Assembly: GCA_000310025.1 (NCBI GenBank) | Contig: FN649734.1 | Span: 2,454,789 to 2,518,788 of the forward strand | Origin: Ectocarpus siliculosus | Taxonomy: Eukaryota; Sar; Phaeophyceae; Ectocarpales; Ectocarpaceae | Direction of reading: 5' to 3' | Length of the DNA: 64,000 nucleotides | Shown here: piece after piece, positions 1-16,994 of the stretch | Numbering within the stretch: position 1 is the first letter of the stretch | How the letters are laid out: every line of letters starts with the position of its first letter | Position numbers and translations under genes: made by a program | The notes under the pieces: model-generated | Seen by the model: the letters and a program-made list of their open reading frames with translations, nothing else | Told to the model about the DNA's origin: nothing | Databases searched by the model: none

Positions 1-73
1 CGCGCTCGATCCCGCCCACCGCAACCCGACCCGCCGCACCAACGCAACTCCTCTTCACACAGTGTAGCTAGAT

Positions 74-5474
<5,401 letters not shown>

Positions 5475-5891
5475 TTGGTTGCGTTCAAGCGAAACGTTTA
5501 CAGAAGAGTCCGGGAATTTTGATCAGGAATGGAGTTGTGGGAGCAACTTTCGGTGCTAGTCGCGTTTTCGCGGCGAGGGAAGAACCGCCGCTGAGAGAAA
5601 ACTCAGTAGTATGTATTTTGCCGGCGTCTTCTCAAACCCGATTAACGGAGTAGGTAGTGGAAGAAGTGACCTCACGGCGAAAGCAATTGCGCTCGGATGA
5701 CCCTGCCCCCAGGGAAAGCAGTGACGTCTAACGTCCTTTCGAGTCTTTGTACGACATCGCTTTCAACGACCCCTTGGTGTACCCTGTACCAACTTGGAAC
5801 ATTTGAAAATGCCACGGGTACCACGTATGTTTGGTAACGCAAAATTATTTCAGGAAATCGGAGATTTCCACTCTTCCAATTTCCAGTCTGA
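5475..5891. other. Intergenic, 3' side of THIC
   Basis: No coding segment or repeat recognised. It presumably includes the THIC 3' UTR. I looked for a TPP riboswitch: a CTGAGA box is present at 5591, but I could not match the second aptamer half. Confidence 0.5.
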
Positions 5892-6837
5892 TCACCGACG
5901 GAGGCCTTCCGCAATGGACTGTTTGCGTTCTTGCAAAGTGGCCCTATATCTCTCGATTTCCTCCTGAACCTCCTTAATTCTTGCCAGTATCTCCATCTCT
6001 CCACCCACATGGGCACCTGATAGCCTGGGGTTCACGGACAAGGAGAATTGTTGGTTGTTGTCTTAACATTAAAAATCGTTCCGATCTCTCTCTACCCAGT
6101 ACCTTCGTATGTCCGTACTGATCCAACACTCGACGCGGTCGATTCCCGTGGTCACAGGTTAACTTACCATAAAAAGGTACACTCAAATAAACTGGCCCCG
6201 AGGGGTCCGCAAGTCAAAAGAAATCAACGACAGATATTCTGGAATCCCCCACTCCCTCTGCGCGCTATGCGAGAATGGGAGGGGCGGAAATGAAACTCAA
6301 TCAACGGCAGTGTGGATTGACGAATGGCAGGGTGGACGTACTACAAGTACAATTTTTGCTGCAAGCAGCCTTGAAAAAAAAAAGTTTACCTAGAATTTTT
6401 CCGGGACACCAAGTTTGCGGCAATACTTTCGCGTAATTTGTGTGAAACGAGAGTAGAATGGAGGCGGAAGATACGTCAAATGTCGGCTACATGGCCAGTC
6501 TTTCTGCTGCTGTTGCTGCTGTACATGGCCGTTCGTAACATGTTCCGCGACATAGCAACGTCTTGGACAAAATGTGGAGATGTTAAAAAAATAACACACG
6601 CCTGCACCCGTCATTTCGTAAAACCCCGTTGTTGACCATGTGTTGCTCTCTGTTGTACCAGTATAATAAGCAACCATTGCATACATAGTCTACATAAATT
6701 TACCTTCGTCTTGGAGCCGCATCTGGGTACCCTGTAAACAAGCTGGTGACAATAGTGGCATCCTGCTTGACGCGAGCAAACGCGGACCGAACCTTGTGGT
6801 CGGAGATGTCACGGCTGAGAGGCTGGGGATCACTCAT
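5892..6837 (-). CDS. Candidate small coiled-coil protein gene (exon model incomplete)
   Basis: Family not recognised. On the minus strand an ATG in good context at 6837 opens an exon (6837-6704) beginning MSDPQPLSRDISDHK and ending at a strong AAG|GTAAAT donor. A putative last exon (6016-5892, after a TATCAG acceptor) reads a charged heptad-like segment (EILARIKEVQEEIERYR) ending in GLRR and a stop. The two do not join directly in phase: the first exon ends with two leftover bases, while the second needs one. At least one middle exon is therefore needed, perhaps near 6526-6578, which I could not fix. The coiled-coil signature and absence of stops are what support it. It could be fortuitous. 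Confidence 0.3.
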
Positions 6838-7146
6838 GGTGTTTACTACAGCTGTACAGCACCCTTGCTCTACTCTGCTGTTCATACCATGCATGGTTCG
6901 TTTGCCGCGCCAAGTCGGAGATCGCAACCGTCCGAGAGTCGGAGATGGGGGTGCATACATACTTAAGGATACATACCTTGAAACGCTTCTAAATCTACTC
7001 GCGTCGCCCCTTTTCGACGAAAGGGAGCTGTGGGGATGGTTGAGCTCGGGCAAGTTGTGTTCATGTGCTCTCCCTCTAGGTGATTCTTCAGCATCGCAAC
7101 AGAGCAAGAGTTGAAGTAAGCGCTGTGTGAGTGGGTACCTGAAACC

Positions 7147-10100
7147 ATGGCGCCTGCAAGCTTACTAACTTTTGCAGGCCTTGCGGCCGTTGCCGGGACT
7201 GGCTCGGCGTTCCTACAACCGCTCTCCCTCCCGGCTGCACCTCGATCGCATGCGCTCGCTGGTGGCAGGGGCTATGGTACTCGGATGACGGTGAGAAGAG
7301 ATCCTTTGGCAGTTTGGGTTTGGTGTGGTTTGCCGGGAATTGCTGTCTCGTGTGATTCGCCGTTGGACGCTTTGACTCACGTAAAGGTCGCGTCAAGTGC
7401 GGCTCTCACAACGCGGCTCTAAGTCTGCTTCACCGTTCGGCGAACAAGTACACCAGGGTGCGCGCTTCAATCGGTGGTGTAATCGCCACCCGGATTTTCG
7501 AGGACGACAGTGTGTTGGATTTGAGATTCATCCCAGGTCGGATGGGTACATATTCGCCTCCTTTATTGTCACCACGAGTTCTTGCGAGGGTTCCCGATGA
7601 CCCCCAACTGTGAAGTACTGCTGCAACAATCCAACCTGTGTTGCATACCAGGTACAGCAGATACACATGCAGCTACATTTTGTAGGTTCAATCGCGCTCT
7701 TGGTCTCGTTGATATGGTACCTTGCAAGCCGCAAAACTCCAGCCCGTGTTGCATACCAGGTACAGCAGTACACATACACATGCAGCTATTGTAGGTTCAA
7801 CCACGCTCTTCGTCTCGTTGATATTGATATGTATGTTACCTTGCAAGCCCCAAAACTCCTGAACAAAAGGAGTCCTAAATTTATGTCAGCTGTTGCACAA
7901 TCTGGCATACCCTGATGCCCAGGTTAACCGTTGTGCACAAGTCCGCAAAGTCGTTCGCAGCTTCGTGCCGTTCGGCCGTTCTCGAAGAGAGTCAGCTGAA
8001 GGGGCCAGCATCGCCAGTATCACACAAGATTGAGATGAAAATGTTTACAATTAGCTGCCGCCGCGATGAAACAAGAAATTAGGGCGCTGATATTGACCGT
8101 GTCTGCGTGGAGATGTCGCACCCTTAAGGTTGATACGGATGCTGTTGCTGGAGCTCTGGGGCCCCTGTTACAGTTTACGTTGTAATCGTTACACAACTGA
8201 TCGAGAACTGTTTGCCCGCGCCCTCCCACCCCCGATCCCGTATGCTCCCAAAAGGTGGGTACTACAGCAGAAGCCGAGGCGGTCGGACTAGAGGAATGGA
8301 CCAAGTACTGCGAAGACACCTCAGCTACCAAGAGAAGAACCTCGCGCACCGTTTGGGCCGGCAAAGTGCCGATCGGGTCCGAACACCGCATCGCACGACA
8401 GACCATGACTACGACCAACACCAACGATGTGGACGCCACCGTCGCTCAGGCACGTGCACGCTCCGTGATATCTGTTGTGAACGCTCCCATCCACCGGTGA
8501 CAGTTTTCGCTTTTTTTTTTTTGCCCCCCTACCTTTCCATCATTTCGAGGACGCGTGGTCAATGGTCTAATCGCTAAGACATGCAAAACATAAGAGTACG
8601 CCCCCTGCCTTTGAGAAGTCCTCACTTGTGTGGCCGCCCCCGGTGCATTTGCGCGAATATTCTATGCACGTTCTGGCGACACTGCGGCGGCTGTTCCTGT
8701 TGTCATCATTTCACACTGAAAACCCTTCCACAACCACAAATTGAGCACCACGTCCCGGGAACTCCTACCCACACGCAGGGAGTTGCGCGTTCTCGCAGGT
8801 GTGCCGGCGCGCAACGCCAAAGTACCTCCTTGTAAATTTATCGCTATTTAACCCGACGTTAAGCATCAAGCGATGATTCTTCGCTTGCACATGGAAGACG
8901 TCACCCATTTTCGAAACGACACATCGGCGACCAGGATAAAACATAGAAGTAAAACATACGACCATGTAAAACGGGGAATGTCATTCCCCTGAGGCGAACT
9001 GCGCAAGCTTCCGCCGCCACCGTTCTTCCGCTTCTTGAATTATTCCTCTTGGGTATTGTTTAGATCTCGAGATCGTGGGTTGCAGTGGGTTAGACTTGGA
9101 GCAAAATGCGTGTTTGTGTGTGTCCGGGGTGTTTCAAACAGGTAACAGAACCCATCGCCCCCGGGGACTTTGCGTTCCGGGGTAGTCCTTTCGATTGATT
9201 TCCCCCTCCTTCCCACCCCAGTACCTTTGAGGATTCCCAGAGGTGTGTTTTTCAACCGAAAATATTGAATCCCCGCGGAGGGGGGGTTTACATAGGATTT
9301 TCGATATGTGTAATGGTCATTTCAGTATACTCGAGTACATGCAATTCCCGGACGTCAAAGGGTGTAACAGCAGCTTTGCTAGGAGGGAGGGGTAATGAGC
9401 CGCAGGGTACGACGCAATACGTGACAGTAGTCTATCTGCGATGCTGTGCGAGGTGCGAGATACGCTGCTTCCAGGCAGCAACGCAGCAACACGGAACGCG
9501 CAATCCATTTCTTGCGGAATATGAATTCGAACTGATCTTCCAAGACTGTTGCACCTGCTCCCGCTGGAAGTTTGAAATGTATCACATCATCCGCGGAGGA
9601 CCACACACACATGCTCGCCTTCTTGCTACAGCAGTACCGCTAAACGATCGACACCTAGCAGCACTGCCGCCGACGTACGCGGATAGATGGTAGCTGACAC
9701 GAGTGCACTAGGGCTGTTGCTGCTGCTGCTGTAATGGCAATGACTCGCATCTATCTTTTTTCACCCATCATGCACGTTGAGATTTTCCAACGGCAAGAAG
9801 AGCGCATCGTCCAGATTCCTTGTTGTGTATCCAGAGAGCCGGCACCAGGTGTGGTGTGTAGTCAGAGAAGGGGCGCCAGGTTTGCTATTTTCTGCTGTGT
9901 TTTCACATACGGAAGGGATTGGCCACGGCGGGTGGGTGGGTGTTTCTATGGAGTGGGAGACAGCTGCGTGTCACCTCTGTGTCTCCTACTGGCTAGCTGG
10001 CTTCGTACGTACGTACGTATGTGGATCGATCTCCCATAGGTTGTGTTCCGCCTCCTCGACAGCTCCAGGAGTTAGGGTGAGGTGTCTCGACCGAATTTTG

Positions 10101-13100
10101 GGCACACAAATGCCTGCGTACATAGCACGGCCATTTGCTATCGGTGTGCCAAAGAATGGCCTATTTTTCTTCTTCCTCAGCAGCCAACAGATCGTAACTC
10201 GGTGCTGTATCGATCTTGGTTGAGCCCCAAAGGAGGGTTATTTAGGCTTCCTGGAAATCAACTTTGGGGTCCCTGCATCGCGTTGGAACACGCCGATATT
10301 AAAAGCCGTTTTTTTCCCTCCTGGGACGGAGGGAAAATAACGGTTGCGGCTTCGCGGCTCCGCGGTTCATTTTCAAGTACAGCCGAAGAGGGTACCCTTG
10401 ATGGGAATGGGGGCTCTCTTGTTTTTTTTGCGCGGCCCGGCGTACCGCTGGATTCCATCTTGGGTAAGGCAAAGGTTACACAATCTGCGCTTCATTACCC
10501 CAGTTTCTGTGCGATGAACCGTAGGGTAAATGTGTATGTATTCCCTGGGCGCCGGTCAATGCTGCTCGAGTTCATTGTTGCGCTCTTGGTTCGGTTTGCG
10601 TAATGTTGCTGCTCTCTGGCGGCAGGTGATCAAGTGTGCCGACGCTGGTGCTGATCTGGTGCGCATCACGGTGCAGGGAAAGCGGGAGGCCAAATCATGC
10701 AAGCTCATCAGGGAAAAGCTCAACGAGTTGGTGAGGGACCGAAAAACGCTCTACTGTAAAGAGTTATAGTTGGAACGTCACACCGAGTGTGATGGAAACG
10801 TGCCTCGTATTGGCACGGCCATCCAACATGAGCCTGGTGCAGACGTGCTCGGAGGGACCAGGTCAGGTGGCTGCGACGAATGATCGGACATGAGCGTACA
10901 ACCGTGTGCCTCGGGACGATGGAGCGTGTCCCCGAACGGAAGAGCTTCGGCTGGGAGCCATTTGTGTTGATTCTTTATGTATTGGCCGATGCCTTTGGCG
11001 GGGCCTGTAGCCTGCCGCTCGTGTCTACAGCATTGAAATAACCCAAAGGCTACTGGTCCCCATTATTGTGTCATGGATATCTCCATCTTCAGGGCTACGA
11101 TGTGCCGCTGGTAGCAGACATCCACTTCCAGCCGAAGGTCGCCATGGATGTCGCTGAGGTTTTCGAGAAAATTCGCATCAACCCAGGAAACTTTGTGGAC
11201 GGCCGCAAGACTTTCGAAGAGTACGTCTATGACTCAAAGGTGGGCCATAGTTGATTGCTTGCTCCTTTTGGCAGGAAAATGCGCACAGAGGGCCATGAGA
11301 CACGCTATCTACGCCGAGAACTCTAGGACCCTTGGATCTCCGATTAAACTATTCAAGTGCTCCATGAAGTATATAGATATATTGGCAATCTTATTGCGAG
11401 CGCTCACTTGGATGTTTTGCTATCGGCTAACTGTAAAATTGCTTGTGCAACACAGGAGGAATTTGATGCGGATCTCATCCCCATCGAAGCAAGCTTCAAG
11501 CCTCTTGTACTCAAGTGCAAGGAGCTGGGCAGGGCCATGCGCATCGGCACCAACCACGGATCTCTCTCTGCTCGGGTCCTATCGTACTACGGCGACACCC
11601 CTCGCGGCATGGTCGAGAGCGCTGTGGAGTTCGCCAACATCTGTCGGTGCGTCGGCCTGGCTACCGCTGCTTGCTGATTAATCCTGACATCGTGGCCGCG
11701 TATCTATAGGTGTATCCCTCATGTGTTGGACTGCCCTCTGGCCTCCAAGTGCGAAATGCCGGGAGTGATAATCCCGTGAGGTGGTGTTTCCTGTCTCTTA
11801 CCCCGTCGTCAGTTCCCCACTAACCCGTCTTTTTTTGTCGCGCTTGCTCGCCACCCCCCAAATAACACGGACCGCCTGTGCTCCCCTTTGTTTTGCAGCA
11901 AGTATGACTTCCACAACTTCGTGTTTTCCATGAAGGCGTCCAACCCCCTCGTTATGGTCCAGGCCTACCGCCTGCTGGCCGCAGAACAGTACAGGTGAGG
12001 CATCGTAGCAAAATCGCCAGAATCTGAACAGTTTGTCCTGCATACACGTTCCTCCTCTGCTACTCGCTGAGAGTTGCTCATAGTCCGGCGATTTACGCAT
12101 TTCGTCAACATTTGCTGTACCAACAGTCTGGACCTTAGACTACATGGTTTGATACTTCTGGTTGTTGACATGCCATGCTGGCCCGTGACCCCCGAAATTG
12201 TGACAGCATGATCTGTTAATATCTTTGCGCGTTGTACAGACGAGGGTGGGACTACCCGTTGCACCTTGGGGTTACGGAAGCGGGTGAGGGCGAGGATGGA
12301 AGGATGAAGAGCGCCATTGGAATTGGAGCTCTGCTCATGGATGGCCTCGGAGACACTATCCGCGTTTCTCTGACAGAAGACCCGGAGTTTGAGCTGAGTC
12401 CTTGCGCAGAATTGGCCGAGGTGAGTTCTTTGCCCTTAGTGACCAACACAACGTATCTTGGGGGGGTTAGCGTGCACCATTGGTTCGCTGTGAGCTTCGT
12501 GTCCAACCCGAGAGTAAGACGTGTACTTCTGCTGGGTGTTTCGTCGTGATAACTCAGATCGGCAAGCGCGCTACGGCAGACACTGCCGGACACGCGGCAG
12601 TGCCCGCCTTCGAGGAGACCACGAGAGACTTCCAGTCCTTCGAGCGCAGGACTGGGGCCTTGCCAGAGCAGCAGGTGAACGGGAGCTACCTGTTGAATGT
12701 TTTGTCGACCGTTGAGCTATAGCGGTGAGGCGGAATTGAACCTGCACTGTCTTCTCTAGATGAAGTGGTGTCCAACCACATTCGCGTTGTTCTTGCCTTG
12801 TTGGATATCCATTTGTCTTTATTGACAACACACTTATTTGAGTGCCTATCGGTCCAGCTGGTCCCAACACCAACAGCCCGGTGCGACAGAGCCACCAACA
12901 CCGCAACAATGTTTGAATGCTTCCACTGTCCACTGCTGTCGTACCCAAGAGAGCGCACGATGCAGTTCCGATGTAGTTGCACACGCGCGTCGTGACGAAA
13001 AAGTGTTTTTCTGAGCCACGTAGGGTGGAAGTCGTGCAGATCTGTTCGTTCCTGTTTCGAACTCCCCGCGCCTGGCGCTGAATGCCGACGACGTACATAG

Positions 13101-16100
13101 GAAACGGACCCAGTCGACGTGCGAGGCTACCTGCACCGCGATGGCTCGGTGATGATGCCAATCTCCGTGGAGGACCTGCAGAACCCTCAGGCTCTCTACC
13201 AAGTGGTGGGTGGATATCCTGCCACATGGTCATAGACAAGTGGAGAAATGCTGCTGCGGGTGCTTGCTCTTTTGATTCTAAATTTAACATCAGTACCCAG
13301 ACGTATCGTTTTTCACGCGAACCGTGTTGATCATTCCGTGCCACCCACGTCATTTCCTGTGCCTACATTCGCTTGGCTGATTTTGTTTGTGGATATACGC
13401 AACATTCAGAGGTTGCCAGTCGAAAGAGCCGGGTGGTGAAGATCTAAAAAGTATCCCCGAGGTCTGTGTGATTGCCCGACTTGCCTCTGTCACGCTTTGC
13501 TGCGCGCCTTTTGGGTCTATCGCAGCTTGGATTCAAGACTGCCGTAGGGATGCCGTTCAAGGACATCGCCACGACCGACAGCGTGTACCTGGAGCAAGTC
13601 CCTGCCACAGATGACAAGAAGGCGCGCACTTCACTTCGCCGAATGCAGGAGGTGAATCGTTCACGAATTTCGCTTCCACACAATATACAACACAATCAAC
13701 TGCACCTTGGGTAACTGTGTTTCTGCTGCGCTTTATCACCGCAATGGTAGAATATGAGCTGTATGAACCCACATTCTTCATGCTACCACAAAAGCTTGCT
13801 TCTGCTCTGCTTATGTCACAAGTAGGGATGTCCCGCACCCAGCAACGTGCAGAAAATATTGGCCATCGTGTGGTGGGTCGAACTGCATCATAGTTCTCGT
13901 CGTGCTATTCTAGTAGCTATGATAATGTTCGGACATGACAATTGTGCAGATTTGCTTGATGGAGTGTCAGACCACCGCAATGAAGATTTTCAGCTCTATT
14001 GATTGTGATCGACGTTGCCTGTTAGGTTTTTGACACAGCATGCGGAACTTACTGCGCGGAGCTGATGCCGAGTGGTCTCCGTTTTACTCAATACATGCCC
14101 ACGGCTCAATTGCTTCCGTGTGTTTGTTGCATGTCATGTGCAGGCGGGAGTTGGCGTCTTGGCACCGCTGGCGGCCTTGGAAGCCAACCCAATTGCGAAT
14201 GCTGTCGCAGTTGTGTCTCTGGAAGACGTGGCAAAGTCAGGAGGGCAAGTCAACCTGCCGGAAGGCGCCATCAGGCTTGCTGTGGAGATCGAGGTGAGAC
14301 TCGGTCGGCTCCTGGAGCCCTGCCTTGGATTTTTTTTTACTTCCACGGCTGGAACAAAAATTTGCGAAGTGGTTGTCTCCGATCAGCGGTAAACGAGGTT
14401 GATCTCGGCTTTCGTACATACCTGGTACAGGTTTCCCCTTGCTCTGAAATCAGCGGCATTTCGTCTCTTGAAAACCTGTAGCTGTCACGGATGTATGCTG
14501 CTCAGGGTTTCCTGTTCGATACTCCCGAGTAAAGCTCGGACTATATCCTCGCGAGGGCACCGCGGGTATGAAAGTCCAGTGCTTATGTCGGAATTACGTA
14601 GCCGTTTATTCGTTTAGTCAGGACTTGAAAGTGACCCTGTTGGTTGTTTCAACGTACGTGCGTCGTGGTCTGATTCCGTCATCACAGGGGACGGAAGACC
14701 TTTCGGTGCTGTCCAACATCTCCCCGAAGCCCATGGTGGGCCTTCTCAACGTGCCAGCTGGAGTCAGCCGCGTTCATGCTTCTCGGCGAGTGTTCCAGCA
14801 CCTCGCGGACGCCAAGAACGATCTGGCCGTTATTCATCTTGCGTCTTTCCCAGATGCCTCGGAGGTATGATGAATGTGCCGCATGCGTGCTAGTCACCTT
14901 AACCCCGTACAGGATGCGGCTGATACCTGTGGGTTGACGGTGATTGCGACTGTTCCAAACAAAAGTTGTGCCATGACCGTGCAATTTCTTCTTTCTGTGC
15001 CGCCGTGCGCCGTGAGCAGATGACGCAAGATAAGTTCATCCTGAGCGTCGGGGCCCAGGTGGGAGGCTGCTTGGTGGACGGGCTGGGAGACGGTGTTATG
15101 GTGCAAGCTCCCGGCCTGGATGTGGGCATGCTGCGCTCTGTCTGCTTCGGCCTCCTGCAGGTAGAGTACTGAAGTTGATTCGGTCACGCTGGTGTATTTC
15201 CTCACTCTTACCACACAAGCTGATTTTAGATATTCCCGCCGAATCGGAACATGTCATGTCTTTTTAAGATGTGAACTTGGATAATGCACGTAGTTGTCAG
15301 TCTGTTTTGTTTACTCACTGATCACGTTTTGTTTTCGAGCCGTGTTGATGCCGCGTTCTCCAGGGGATCCTGACAGGACCCGAAAGGTAGAGCGAAGCAT
15401 TGTTCATCGCTTGCGGGCAGGCACTGCCATCAGCGTGTGGTAGCATAGAAATAATGTATCTCATCAACAGGGATGTTGACGTAGGTTTCGCCGTTTTGCA
15501 GATCGTAGTGGGCGATCAATCCTAAAAATAGGTTTTCATTTGCCACGCGTGCTGCTGTTTGTGTGGCAGGGATGCCGCATGCGCAACACGAAAACGGAGT
15601 ACGTGTCTTGCCCGAGCTGCGGACGAACCCTCTTCGATCTTCAAGAGGTGAATAGGTTTAGCGCAAGCTCAAATATCCGTGCAGCTGTGCGCGGAGGGCA
15701 TTGGTGGAGAGACAAATGCTAGCACGGGCATGCTCGTAGTTGATCGCTTTGCTCGCGTGTAAACTATATGGTGCACAAGTGTTTCCAACTGGCCATTTAC
15801 TGCCCGCTGTTTTGCGTGTCCTGCGTCAACCTATGCAGGTGACAGCGCAGATAGCTGAAAAGACCGGGCACTTGCCGGGGGTTGCCATTGCCATCATGGG
15901 TTGCATCGTAAACGGCGTGGGAGAGATGGCAGATGCCGATTTCGGATACGTGGGTGGGGCACCTGGAAAGGTGAGAATTTTGAAATACTGCATGTTGTAC
16001 ACAGGACCTCGACGGCCAGGCTCGGATGCTTCTGGCCGGAGTAGAGGCTACAAGTATGGGGCAATGCAAAACAGGAAATACGCAAACAACATCCGCCACT

Positions 16101-16291
16101 GATAATGTATTTTGGCATTGGCACTTTACAATGTTGCCCAAAATCTGCAGGTGGATCTTTACGTGGGCAAGGAGATGGTGCAAAAAGGAATCCCCAACGA
16201 GGAGGCCTGCGACGCCCTGATTGATCTCATCAAGGCGAACGGTCGCTGGGTTGACAAAGAACCGGCCGAAGAGGAAGTCGTGGCCGCGTGA
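7147..16291 (+). CDS. ispG: 4-hydroxy-3-methylbut-2-enyl diphosphate synthase IspG/HDS (plastid, sixteen exons)
   Basis: Reduces methylerythritol cyclodiphosphate to HMBPP, the penultimate MEP-pathway step, using a [4Fe-4S] cluster and reductant, normally ferredoxin in plastids. Exons: 7147-7290, 8255-8449, 10626-10730, 11093-11239, 11456-11646, 11899-11994, 12240-12420, 12558-12674, 13101-13205, 13526-13651, 14144-14293, 14688-14864, 15020-15160, 15570-15647, 15839-15970, 16151-16291. They join in phase to 741 residues, the plant/algal long form with the extra central domain. Exon 1 is a presequence with GSAFLQP (ASAFAP-type). Landmarks are [59 protein letters not shown] and MGCIVNG, the last two holding the cluster cysteines. 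Oddities: the second intron has a GC donor (8450), and the usual NGPGE motif reads NGVGE. The first intron contains a tandem duplication. Confidence 0.97.
7639..7860. repeat. Two-copy diverged tandem repeat inside ispG intron 1
   Basis: Two head-to-tail units of about 105-115 bp, each starting TGTTGCATACCAGGTACAGC (near 7639 and 7747) and running through GTAGGTTCAA, TCTCGTTGATAT and ACCTTGCAAGCC. They differ by small indels and substitutions. There is no coding content. Confidence 0.85.
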
Positions 16292-16994
16292 ACCGCGTGA
16301 AGGATCAAATCCACTCTTTTCCGAGGGAAGGAATTTTTTTTCGAGCGATGTAGGGTTTTGTTTTAGAGAGAGACGACGTTCCAACTAATCGTTTAGTGTT
16401 TCACAAACTACACTAGGTGCGCACACGGATCTACCCGGTACTTGTCACCTAGGGCTATCGTGTACATTCCTGATCTTTTGAACCAGTATCTGCCCGGCAA
16501 ATATGGCATGCCCTGTCACCCCTGACACATGCAAAAACAAACGAGTACAGCTCGTTCCACCTCGAATCATAACGCGTTTTCTCGTTCGGGCGTCCCGTTC
16601 ACCCGCACCAAAATCCTCAGTCTAGTGTAACGAACCCCGTCGTTCTTCATTCGAGAATTCAAGCTGTCTCGATCGAGGCGCTCTAGCTGGGGCACGCCTG
16701 GTGACTGCAGGCTTCTTTTTCAAGAGTGACACATTCGTGGTGCTTGCCTCACGAAAACAACGGCAATCTCAAAAACTTTAACTTGTCTATATTTTCTTAT
16801 TTACTCGACGCAAAAATGCACGGAGCCTGCTTTTTTGGGAAAAGAACCACTTCTCTCGTGCCGAACACAACCAATGGCTTCCCCACCCTCCCCCCTCCCG
16901 CTTGGCAGCGTACTGCTCTTCGTAACAGGCCAAGCTACCTAACTGCTACGTATCTTCACTTCTTAACTCCCTCTTCACAGGGATGGCCGTATGA
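16292..16994. other. Intergenic between convergent ispG and lumen-protein gene
   Basis: Holds the 3' flanks of the two convergent genes. No further gene or repeat seen. Confidence 0.6.

Noticed and set aside
5585-5690. TPP riboswitch in the THIC 3' region
   Set aside because: Only a CTGAGA box was found; the second conserved aptamer half and the pairing stems could not be matched.
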